The position numbers and the translations under genes are program-made. Positions 44,127 to 51,524 of a stretch of DNA of 64,000 nucleotides are shown one piece after another. The notes below the pieces were generated by a model that was not told the origin of the DNA, searched no databases, and saw only the letters and a list, made by a program, of their open reading frames with translations. The stretch is taken from assembly GCF_007997005.1 (NCBI RefSeq), contig NZ_VOSL01000019.1, positions 34,593 to 98,592 on the forward strand. Direction: 5' to 3'. Position 1 is the stretch's first letter. The number at the start of each line of letters is the position of its first letter. The stretch comes from Lujinxingia vulgaris (GTDB taxonomy: Bacteria; Myxococcota_A; Bradymonadia; Bradymonadales; Bradymonadaceae).

Positions 44127-45323
44127 ATGAGTGGCGCTCTTCTGAAGCCGAAGTTCAGGCCAAAACAACACATGGTGGATTTCAACGCCGGGGTCGGTGC
44201 AATGACGAGCATGGGTGAGAATAGCCGACATATCGCGCTTTTTATGCCATCGCTGGGCGGGGGAGGCGCCGAGCGGGTGATGTTGACCCTGGCCGGGGCT
44301 TTTGCCCGGGGGGGCGATCGTGTCGACCTGATCGTGGCTCAGGGGGGCGGGGCGTATCGCAACACGATCCCGGCGGGAGTGCGCCTGATCGATTTGCAGG
44401 TGGGGCGAGTGCTGCGGGCATTTGTGCCCCTGACGCGCTACCTGCGCAGGGAGCGGCCTGACGGGCTCTTGAGCACGCTGGCGCATGCCAACGTGGTGGC
44501 GGCGCTGGCGAGGGATGCGGCGCGGGTCGACACCTCGGTGGTGGTGCGCGAAGCGAGCACCGTGTCGCATAGCGTGGGGCTGGGGCCTAAGGGACGCCTG
44601 ATTCGCGGGGCGATGCGGGTCGGCTACCGGCGAGCCGACGGCGTGATCGCCGTCTCCCAGGGGGTTGGACAGGCGCTGGTGGAGGCCGGGATTGTGCCCT
44701 CCTCGGCGATCGCCACCATTTATAGCCCGCTGGATATCGACGCGATCGAGGAGGCCGCGAAGAGCGCGCCGGAGCACCCCTGGCTAAAAGGTGAGCCCGG
44801 CCAGCGCGACACCCCGCTCCTGCTGGCGGTGGGCCGGCTCACCGAGGCCAAAGATTACCCCAACCTGCTTCACGCGATGGCGCTGCTGATCAACGCGCGG
44901 CCCGCGCGCCTTTTGATCCTGGGCGAAGGTGGCAAACGCGCCGAGCTTGAGGCGTTGATCAAACAACTCGGGTTGGACGAGGTCGTGCAGATGCCGGGCT
45001 TTGTCGACAACCCCTACGCGTATATGGCCCGCGCCGATCTATACGTGATGTCATCGCGCTGGGAGGGGCTCCCCACCGCGCCGGTGCAGGCGCTGGCGGT
45101 GGGCGCGAAGATGGTGCTCACCGACTGCCCCAGCGGCCCGCGCGAGATCCTGGAGGGAGGCCGCTGGGGCAGGCTTGTGCCCGTCAACGACGCCGAGGCG
45201 CTGGCCCGCGCTTTGAGTGAGGCGCTCGACGATGAGGATGCCCCCGATGTGCGGCCGCGCGCGCGGGCCTTTGACCATCTGGCCATCGCCAAGCAGTATC
45301 GCCGGGTGATGTTTGGCGCTTGA
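44127..45323 (+). CDS. Family 4 glycosyltransferase (GT-B), second copy
   Basis: The protein is 398 residues, or about 370 if it starts at the ATGs at 44202 or 44211, which come closer to the domain. The N-terminal lobe has IALFMPSLGGGGAERVMLTLAGAFARGG. The C-terminal lobe has LLAVGRLTEAKDYPNLLHAMALL, LLILGEGGKRAELEALIKQLGLDEVVQMPGFVDNPYAYMARADLYVMSSRWEGLPTAPVQALAVG. The donor sugar is unknown. It is similar to the enzyme at 34923 in both halves. It lies 105 bp ahead of the E1-type operon and on the same strand, so it may be the acceptor-side enzyme of that system. Confidence 0.85.
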   Translation: MSGALLKPKFRPKQHMVDFNAGVGAMTSMGENSRHIALFMPSLGGGGAERVMLTLAGAFARGGDRVDLIVAQGGGAYRNTIPAGVRLIDLQVGRVLRAFVPLTRYLRRERPDGLLSTLAHANVVAALARDAARVDTSVVVREASTVSHSVGLGPKGRLIRGAMRVGYRRADGVIAVSQGVGQALVEAGIVPSSAIATIYSPLDIDAIEEAAKSAPEHPWLKGEPGQRDTPLLLAVGRLTEAKDYPNLLHAMALLINARPARLLILGEGGKRAELEALIKQLGLDEVVQMPGFVDNPYAYMARADLYVMSSRWEGLPTAPVQALAVGAKMVLTDCPSGPREILEGGRWGRLVPVNDAEALARALSEALDDEDAPDVRPRARAFDHLAIAKQYRRVMFGA

Positions 45324-45428
45324 TGCATGTATGGTACGCCGGGCGCGCGTTGCTGCCCCGGAGAGATGACGTCGACATGGCCGATGGGCCATCGAACCCA
45401 CGCACCCCACTCCCGATGAGAAGGGTCT

Positions 45429-46454
45429 ATGAGTCAGCCAGCAGATCGAGGCGATATCGCCAACCCCCGCGCGCGTTTTGAGCGCGACGGGCGGCCGCTT
45501 CGCACCAAACTTTTTGAGCAGATGATGCTCATCCGCCGCTTTGAAGAGCGCCTTCTGGAGCTCTTTGGCGAGGGGGAGCTCTTTGGCACCACGCACTGCT
45601 ACATCGGTCAGGAGGCCGACGCGGTGGGGGTGATCAACCATCTTCAGGATGGCGATATCATCTTCAGCAACCACCGCTGCCACGGTCATTTTCTGGTCTA
45701 CGGTGACCGCCCCGAGCTTTTGATGGCCGAGCTGATGGGCCGGGTCACCGGCGTGGTCGGCGGGCGCGGGGGAAGCCAGCACATCTGCTTTGAGAACTTT
45801 TATACCAATGGCATCCAGGGCGGCTTCATGCCCACGGTCACCGGCATGGCCCTGGCCGAGAAGATGAAGGGCAGCGGCAACATCGCCGTGGCTTTTATCG
45901 GCGACGGCACGCTCGGCCAGGGCGTGCTCTACGAGGCGCTGAATATGGCCAGCCTCTGGAGCGTGCCTCTCCTCGTCGTCGTTGAAAACAACCGTTGGGC
46001 GCAGTCCACCCCGGTGGAGCGAGAGCTGGCGGGCGATATGGTCACCCGCGGCCGCGCCTTTGGCATCGACGCCGGTGAGATCGACTCGACCGACGCCGAG
46101 GCGCTCTACGGACATTTTGGCGAGATCATCGCGAAGGTGCGCAACGAGCAGCGCCCGCATTTCGAGGTGATTCACACCTACCGCCTCTGCCATCACTCCA
46201 AGAGCGATGATATGCGGCCCGAAGATGAGATCGAGCGCTTTCGCAAAAACGAGCCCCTGATCGGCGCGCGCGCCTGGCTCACCGACGACGAGGCCCGCGC
46301 CATCGAGGCCCGCGTTGAAGCGCGGGTAGAGGCGGCGGTGCGCTGGAGTCGGGAGCAGCCCTTCCCCACCCCGCGCCATCTCGATGAGCGGGTGGCGCGC
46401 CCGGCGCCCATGGCTTTTGAGGCGTCGGCGACCGACGCCGGGGAGGACGCATAA
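45429..46454 (+). CDS. 2-Oxoacid dehydrogenase E1 alpha subunit
   Basis: The protein is 341 residues. It uses thiamine diphosphate to decarboxylate a 2-oxoacid and reductively acylate a lipoyl domain. Motifs are THCYIGQEADAVGVI, FSNHRCHGHFLVYGD (His residues of the active site), GGRGGSQHIC and the ThDP-binding stretch GDGTLGQGVLYEALNMASLWSVPLLVVVENN. It belongs to the pyruvate/acetoin/branched-chain E1 alpha group. The 2-oxoacid is not known. The stop and the start of the beta-subunit gene overlap by one base (TAATG), so translation is coupled. The genetic setting is surface polysaccharide, not central metabolism. Confidence 0.92.
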   Translation: MSQPADRGDIANPRARFERDGRPLRTKLFEQMMLIRRFEERLLELFGEGELFGTTHCYIGQEADAVGVINHLQDGDIIFSNHRCHGHFLVYGDRPELLMAELMGRVTGVVGGRGGSQHICFENFYTNGIQGGFMPTVTGMALAEKMKGSGNIAVAFIGDGTLGQGVLYEALNMASLWSVPLLVVVENNRWAQSTPVERELAGDMVTRGRAFGIDAGEIDSTDAEALYGHFGEIIAKVRNEQRPHFEVIHTYRLCHHSKSDDMRPEDEIERFRKNEPLIGARAWLTDDEARAIEARVEARVEAAVRWSREQPFPTPRHLDERVARPAPMAFEASATDAGEDA

Positions 46455-47470
46455 TGAGCTCAACACCAGCAACGACCACGGTGCTCAAATCGTTGAACGG
46501 CGCGATGCACTCGATGATGGAGGCCGACGAGCGGGTGCTGCTCATCGGCGAAGATCTCCTCGACCCCTACGGCGGGGCCTTCAAGGTGGCCCGCGGGCTC
46601 TCGGAGCGTTTTCCCGAGCGCGTGCTCACCACGCCGATCAGCGAGGCGGGCTTTGTGGGCGTGGCCGCCGGGATGGCGATGCGCGGGATGCGCCCCATCG
46701 TTGAGATCATGTTCGGCGACTTCCTCATGCTCGCCGCCGACCAGCTCCTCAACCACATCAGCAAGTACCGCTGGATGTACAACGACCAGGTTCACGTCCC
46801 CATGGTGATCCGCGCCCCGATGGGCGCGCGCCGCGGCTACGGGCCCACCCACAGCCAGAGTGTCGAGAAGCATATTCTGGGCATGCCCGGCCTGCACGTG
46901 GTCGCCCCGAGCGTGCTGCACGACGCCGGCGCCCTTTTGCGCGCCGCGCTCCTCGACGATCTTAGCCCGGTGGTCTTTGTCGAAAACAAGCTGATGTACG
47001 CCCGCCGCCAGCTGAGCGCCGAGGGCGGTCGCATCGGCGAGCTGTACGCACGCTCAAGCTCCGATCGTTACCCCACCACCACCGTGAGCTGGGAGCCCTT
47101 CGACCACGCCGACGTCACGCTGGTGGCCTATGGCGGCATGGTGGAGATCGCCATGGAGGCCGCCGAGACCCTCTTCTTTGACGAGGAGCTCGTGGTGGAG
47201 GTCGTCGCGCCGTCCAGCCTGCAACCCCTCGACCTTCAGCCTGTCCTCGACTCGCTCCAACGCAGCGGCAAGCTCGTGGTCTGCGAAGAAGGCACCGCCG
47301 GCGCGGGCTTTGGCGCCGAGGTGATCTCCCGGGTGAGCGCCGAGGGTTTTTCGCTCTTAAAGGCCGCGCCGAAGCGTGTGGCGGCACGGGATTATCCGAT
47401 CGCCAATACCCGATCGCTCGAAGATATGATCTTGCCGCAGGTTGCGGATCTGGTGAGGGCGTGTCGGTGA
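46454..47470 (+). CDS. 2-Oxoacid dehydrogenase E1 beta subunit
   Basis: The protein is 338 residues and pairs with the alpha subunit just upstream. It has VLLIGEDLLDPYGGAFKVARGLSERFPERVLTTPISEAGFVGVAAGMAMRGMRPIVEIMFGDFLMLAADQLLNHISKYRWMYNDQ, typical of the pyrimidine domain, and the conserved GPTHSQSVEKHILGMPGLHVVAPS. The C-terminal domain has TLVAYGGMVEIAMEAAE and SGKLVVCEEGTAGAGFGAEV. Together with the alpha subunit it forms an E1. No E3 gene is close. A 104-bp repeat follows, and then a lipoyl protein. Confidence 0.92.
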   Translation: MSSTPATTTVLKSLNGAMHSMMEADERVLLIGEDLLDPYGGAFKVARGLSERFPERVLTTPISEAGFVGVAAGMAMRGMRPIVEIMFGDFLMLAADQLLNHISKYRWMYNDQVHVPMVIRAPMGARRGYGPTHSQSVEKHILGMPGLHVVAPSVLHDAGALLRAALLDDLSPVVFVENKLMYARRQLSAEGGRIGELYARSSSDRYPTTTVSWEPFDHADVTLVAYGGMVEIAMEAAETLFFDEELVVEVVAPSSLQPLDLQPVLDSLQRSGKLVVCEEGTAGAGFGAEVISRVSAEGFSLLKAAPKRVAARDYPIANTRSLEDMILPQVADLVRACR

Positions 47471-47471
47471 G

Positions 47472-47576
47472 CCGAGCACATCAGGACGACGCTGGCTGTG
47501 TCGTCAGGGATTCGCAGTAGCGCTGCTACAGCTTCATCCCTGCCTCCTTGCCAGGCGCCGCCCTGAGTGCGCTCGG
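47472..47576 (+). repeat. 104-bp structured repeat, copy 5 (inside the E1-lipoyl operon)
   Basis: It starts CCGAGCACATCAGG and ends CCTGAGTGCGCTCGG. It lies directly after the E1 beta stop and 87 bp before the lipoyl-sugar transferase gene. The sequence would form hairpins in the mRNA, and so could limit expression of the gene downstream. Confidence 0.9.
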
Positions 47577-47662
47577 GTTCGGGGACGTGCGGGGAAGACC
47601 GACATTATCATGCACGATCGGCATACATCACTGTGATCGAAACCACTGAACGAGGAACCCCC

Positions 47663-48781
47663 ATGGAAATTGTGCGAGTCCCCCTGCTCAACGCCAACGA
47701 AAATGAGCTGGAGCTGGTCGAGGTGATGGTCGCCGTGGGCGATGAGGTCCAGAAGGGCGATGTGCTCTGCACGGTGGAGTCCACCAAGGCGACCTTTGAT
47801 GTGGAAGCGCCGGCGGCCGGCGTGGTGCGCGAGTGGCCGGCCAGAGAAGGGAGCCGGGTGGAGGTCGGCGCGCTGCTCTGCGTGCTCACCGCCACCGCCG
47901 ATGAGGCCTATGAGCTCGGGGCTGAAGATGCCGCAAAAGCCGCCGAGAGCGGAGAGTTTCGGGCCACGCGCAAAGCAAAAGAGCTGGCCGAGGCGCACGG
48001 CCTTAATTTGAGTGAGGCCGGGCTCACCGGCGTGGTGCGCGAGCGCGATGTGCGGGCGCTCTTAGGTCAGCCGAAGGCAGAAGGCGCGCAAACTTCCGAC
48101 GAAGGTGCGGCCGGAGCGCGGCGAGTGAGGTTGGGGGATCTGAAGGTGCGCAAAAACGCCGAGCAGATGGTGATGTACGGCGCGGGCGGCCACGCCCGGG
48201 TGCTCATCGACATGATCCGTCAGGGCCGCCCGGACTGGGAGATTTTGGCCGCGCTCGACGATGGCCGCACCCCGCCGATGGACGTGCTGGGCGTGCCAAT
48301 TGTGGGAAGCAGCGCCGAGCTCACCGCCCTGCGTCAGGCCGGCGTGCGCCTGGCCGCGCTCGGCATCGGCGCCGTCACCGACAACGCTCGTCGCAGCGGC
48401 CTGTACCAGAAGCTCGTGGATGCGGGCTTTCATGTGCCCAACCTCATTCACCCCGACGCCAGCGTCTCGGCGTCGGTCACGATGGGCCTGGGCAACCAGA
48501 TCTTTGCCGGGGCTGTGGTCAGCGCCACGGTGCGACTGGGCGATAACACGATCATCAACAGCGGGGCGGTCGTCTCCCACGACTGTGAGATCGGCTCTCA
48601 CGCGCATATTACCCCGGGCGCCATCCTGGCCGGTAACGTCAAGGTGGGCGCCGGCGCGGTGGTGGGCATGGGCGTCACCGTCTACCTGGGCGTCACCATT
48701 GGCGAGGGCGCGATGATCGCCAACGGCGTGCACATCATGAGCGATGTGGCGCCTGGCGAGGTGATTCGGGCCTCGCGTTGA
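47663..48781 (+). CDS. E2-like fusion: lipoyl domain, subunit-binding domain, NeuD/PglD-type sugar acyltransferase
   Basis: The protein is 372 residues from ATG 47663, with GAGG eight bases upstream. Residues 1-78 are a lipoyl domain, with the modified lysine at Lys42 in ESTKATFDVEAPAAG. Residues 99-135 (FRATRKAKELAEAHGLNLSEAGLTGVVRERDV) match the peripheral subunit-binding domain of E2 enzymes. Then comes a NeuD/PglD protein: MVMYGAGGHARVLIDMI as the sugar-nucleotide fold, and a left-handed beta-helix with the catalytic His in VVSHDCEIGSHAHITPGA (His306). The usual E2 acyltransferase domain is missing. I infer that acyl groups from the E1 are passed to a nucleotide sugar. It is in an operon with E1 alpha and beta. 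Confidence 0.88.
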   Translation: MEIVRVPLLNANENELELVEVMVAVGDEVQKGDVLCTVESTKATFDVEAPAAGVVREWPAREGSRVEVGALLCVLTATADEAYELGAEDAAKAAESGEFRATRKAKELAEAHGLNLSEAGLTGVVRERDVRALLGQPKAEGAQTSDEGAAGARRVRLGDLKVRKNAEQMVMYGAGGHARVLIDMIRQGRPDWEILAALDDGRTPPMDVLGVPIVGSSAELTALRQAGVRLAALGIGAVTDNARRSGLYQKLVDAGFHVPNLIHPDASVSASVTMGLGNQIFAGAVVSATVRLGDNTIINSGAVVSHDCEIGSHAHITPGAILAGNVKVGAGAVVGMGVTVYLGVTIGEGAMIANGVHIMSDVAPGEVIRASR

Positions 48782-50087
48782 GGCGCTGACGCCTGAGCCG
48801 CACCGGCCGGCGCGGCGCGCGCGCCGGCAAGAGCGCAAAGAGCAGCATCATATAAAAAGGCATCATCGGGATGCGGTAGCGCGAGAGCGTCCCCATGTTG
48901 GTGGTCGTCAGCCCCACACCCAGCGCAAAGAGCAGCACGAAGATCAGCGCAAAGATCAGCGGTGGCGAGCGCATGATCACCTGCCAGCTCTCGCGCCCCC
49001 CCCGGCGGTAGAGCGCCAGGAGCAAGAGCCCCAGCACAAAGCTCATCTCCAGGGCGCTGACCAGGGCCATGATGTTGTTGGCCTCAAAGATAAAGGGGCG
49101 CGCCAGCGCGGTCAGGAGCGCCAGCGGCGCCATCGCGAGCTGTCCGGCGGCGCTGGTCGGCGCGCTATCGGAGAGCGCGTAGCTGGAGTCGCCGGTGACG
49201 CGCTGACCGACCTCCTGAAGCCGGCTGGCCTCATCGACCAGGTTATCGAGCGCATAGCGCGGGAAGATCTGCCCGATGCCGATCACCACCCCCATCGCCA
49301 GGGCCATGGCGACCACAAAATGAAAGGGGCGCAGCGTGAGTGCCTTTCCGCCGCTTAAGCGCAGCCCGCGCTGCCAGTAGTACCAGGCGCCCGCCGCGAT
49401 GGCGAAAGGCCCCAGAATGTAGGTCTTTACAAGGCCCATGATCACCGCGCCCACTCCCAGCACGATAATCGCATTGAGCCTGGATTTTGAGGGGTCGGTC
49501 AGCCGCACCAGCCCGTAGGTGGCCGCCCCCAGCCCGATCATCGCGATGCTCTCTTTGAGGATGCCGCTGGACCAGAACACCGTGGAGGGCATCCACATCA
49601 TGCCCACGATCAGCCGCCGGTGCAGGCGCTCGGGAAAGAGGGGACGAAAGGCGCGAAACATCGCCAGCTTTCCGAAGAACGAGCCGATCGCCACCAGCAG
49701 GCACGCCGCGTAGAGCGAGCCCTGGGTGAGGTAATTGAGCCAGGAGCCGATGCCGTACATCGTGGCGGTGGCCGGGCTGGACTCATCAAGCCAGCCGAAA
49801 TGCGCGGTCTGCTGCTGAAAGAGCAGCGCGACCGCGTCGGGGGCAAAGGCCCAGAAGTCCTCGCGCATGCCGTCGGCGACCACCCCGCCGTGACGGAAAA
49901 ACGTGAGCATGTCGCCGTAGCCGTAATAGTCGCGCGTGATGAAGACCTGGGCCAGCGCGGCGAAGAGGTGCAGCGCGAACGCGCCGATGATCAGCCCCTG
50001 CTCGCGACGCACATACCCTCGGAGCGCAAGCCCCAGGGCTCCCACCCCGAAGAGGATCGTGACGAAGCTGGGGATTAGTTCTAACAT
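48735..50087 (-). CDS. Polytopic membrane protein, possible polysaccharide polymerase
   Basis: The protein is 450 residues from ATG 50087. The open frame to 50456 adds a non-membrane region without a clear ribosome site. It has about ten membrane helices. Motifs include WMPSTVFWSSGILKESIAMIGLGAATYGLVRL and LVKTYILGPFAIAAGAWYYWQRGL. The layout with long soluble loops (about residues 70-145) and C-terminal Arg-rich tail is like Wzy/O-antigen polymerase-type proteins, but I see no diagnostic motif. It overlaps the end of the NeuD fusion gene by 47 bases, tail to tail. Confidence 0.6.
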   Translation of the reverse strand: MLELIPSFVTILFGVGALGLALRGYVRREQGLIIGAFALHLFAALAQVFITRDYYGYGDMLTFFRHGGVVADGMREDFWAFAPDAVALLFQQQTAHFGWLDESSPATATMYGIGSWLNYLTQGSLYAACLLVAIGSFFGKLAMFRAFRPLFPERLHRRLIVGMMWMPSTVFWSSGILKESIAMIGLGAATYGLVRLTDPSKSRLNAIIVLGVGAVIMGLVKTYILGPFAIAAGAWYYWQRGLRLSGGKALTLRPFHFVVAMALAMGVVIGIGQIFPRYALDNLVDEASRLQEVGQRVTGDSSYALSDSAPTSAAGQLAMAPLALLTALARPFIFEANNIMALVSALEMSFVLGLLLLALYRRGGRESWQVIMRSPPLIFALIFVLLFALGVGLTTTNMGTLSRYRIPMMPFYMMLLFALLPARAPRRPVRLRRQRLNARPESPRQAPHRS

Positions 50088-50202
50088 CCTGGCGAGTTCT
50101 CCGGGGCGGCTGCTGACCCACGTCATCGGGCGACGCGGGGAGTAACATCGAGGCGCGGCGTTTTTATCCGCGCTCCTTTTTTTCGACACGCAGGAAGCGC
50201 GC

Positions 50203-51492
50203 ATGGACGCCACGCAATCAAGCTCTCCTTCGACCTCGACTTCGACGGCGGGGCGACCGGTCAAGGTATGCCACATCATCACCGGGCTGGGAACCGGGGG
50301 GGCCGAGGCGATGCTGACCAAACTGATCGAGGGAGGTGATGGCACGCGTTTTCCATCGACGGTTATCAGCCTGATGGATCGAGGCACGATGGCCCAGCGT
50401 CTGGAGAGCGCCGGCGCTCCGGTTGAGACGCTGAACTTGAGTCGCGGCCGCCCCACTCCGGCCGCCCTCTTTCGACTGCGCCGGCTGGTCGAGCACCATA
50501 ACCCGGATGTGATTCACGCCTGGATGTACCACGCCAACCTCGGGCTGATGGCCGGTCTGGGCCGACCTTTTGCCTGGAACATCCGCCACTGCATCTACGA
50601 CCTGGCCGACGAGAGCCGCGGCACCCAGGCCGTCATTCGCCTGGGCGCCCTCTTGAGCCCGCAGGCCGACGCGATCATCTACAACTCCCGGCTCAGCCGC
50701 GCCCAGCACCGCACGCTGGGGTATAGTGAGCTGCGCGACCAGGTGATCCCCAACGGCTTCGACACCGCGACCTTTCGGCCCTCCGAGGAAGACTACCGCG
50801 AGGTGCGCCGCGAGCTGGGGCTTCCCACCGCGACGCCACTCATCGGCATGGTGGGGCGCCTGCATCCCATCAAAGACCATCCCAACCTCCTCGCCGCCAT
50901 GAAGCGCGTGGCCGCCGAGCATCCCCAGGCTCGCCTGGTGCTCGTGGGGCGCGGGCTCACCGAGGATAACGCCGCGTTTATGGAGGAGCTGCGCGCCCTC
51001 GATCTCCACGAGCGGGTGATCCTGCTCGGGGAGCGTCGCGACATCCCGCGCCTCACCGCCGCCCTGGATGTGGCGGTGCTCAGCTCGAAGAGCGAGGGGT
51101 TCCCCAACGTGGTCGGTGAGGCGATGGCCTGCGGGGTGCCCATGGCGGTCACCGATGTGGGCGATGCGGCCTGGCTTTTGGGTGGGGCCGGGCGTGTGGT
51201 GCCGCCGCAGGACAGCGTGCAGCTGGCGCAGGGGATCTCCGAGCTTTTGGCGATGGACGAGGTGGCGAGGCGGCAGCTGGGGCAAAAAGCGCGGCGCCGC
51301 ATCGTTGAGAACTTCTCGCTGGGAGCCATCGTGGCGCGCTACCATGCCCTCTACGCCCGTCTGGCTGGCGTCCCCTTCGAGGCGCCGTCCCTCGCCACAC
51401 CTTCGGCCACGGAGCCCCACGCGGCCGATTCCAACGCGATCCCGACCCCTCAAACGCAAAACGCCCCCGAGTCGGCCGACGCCGAGCCCTGA
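50203..51492 (+). CDS. Family 4 glycosyltransferase (GT-B), third copy
   Basis: The protein is 429 residues. After a Ser/Thr-rich start come KVCHIITGLGTGGAEAMLTKLIEGG, VIPNGFDTATFRP, LIGMVGRLHPIKDHPNLLAAMKRVAAEHPQARLVLVGRG and a donor-site acid region SKSEGFPNVVGEAMACGVPMAVTDVGD. It is a GT4 enzyme of surface polysaccharide synthesis. The last 40 residues are Ala/Pro-rich and probably disordered. The gene faces the CapD gene end to end; the two stops lie 33 bp apart. Confidence 0.88.
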   Translation: MDATQSSSPSTSTSTAGRPVKVCHIITGLGTGGAEAMLTKLIEGGDGTRFPSTVISLMDRGTMAQRLESAGAPVETLNLSRGRPTPAALFRLRRLVEHHNPDVIHAWMYHANLGLMAGLGRPFAWNIRHCIYDLADESRGTQAVIRLGALLSPQADAIIYNSRLSRAQHRTLGYSELRDQVIPNGFDTATFRPSEEDYREVRRELGLPTATPLIGMVGRLHPIKDHPNLLAAMKRVAAEHPQARLVLVGRGLTEDNAAFMEELRALDLHERVILLGERRDIPRLTAALDVAVLSSKSEGFPNVVGEAMACGVPMAVTDVGDAAWLLGGAGRVVPPQDSVQLAQGISELLAMDEVARRQLGQKARRRIVENFSLGAIVARYHALYARLAGVPFEAPSLATPSATEPHAADSNAIPTPQTQNAPESADAEP

Positions 51493-51524
51493 GGCGTTTT
51501 GAAACCTGCGCATGTTATATGCGA

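Noticed and set aside
50088..50456. N-terminal extension of the membrane protein
   Set aside because: It overlaps the start of the divergent glycosyltransferase gene and has no membrane or domain features.
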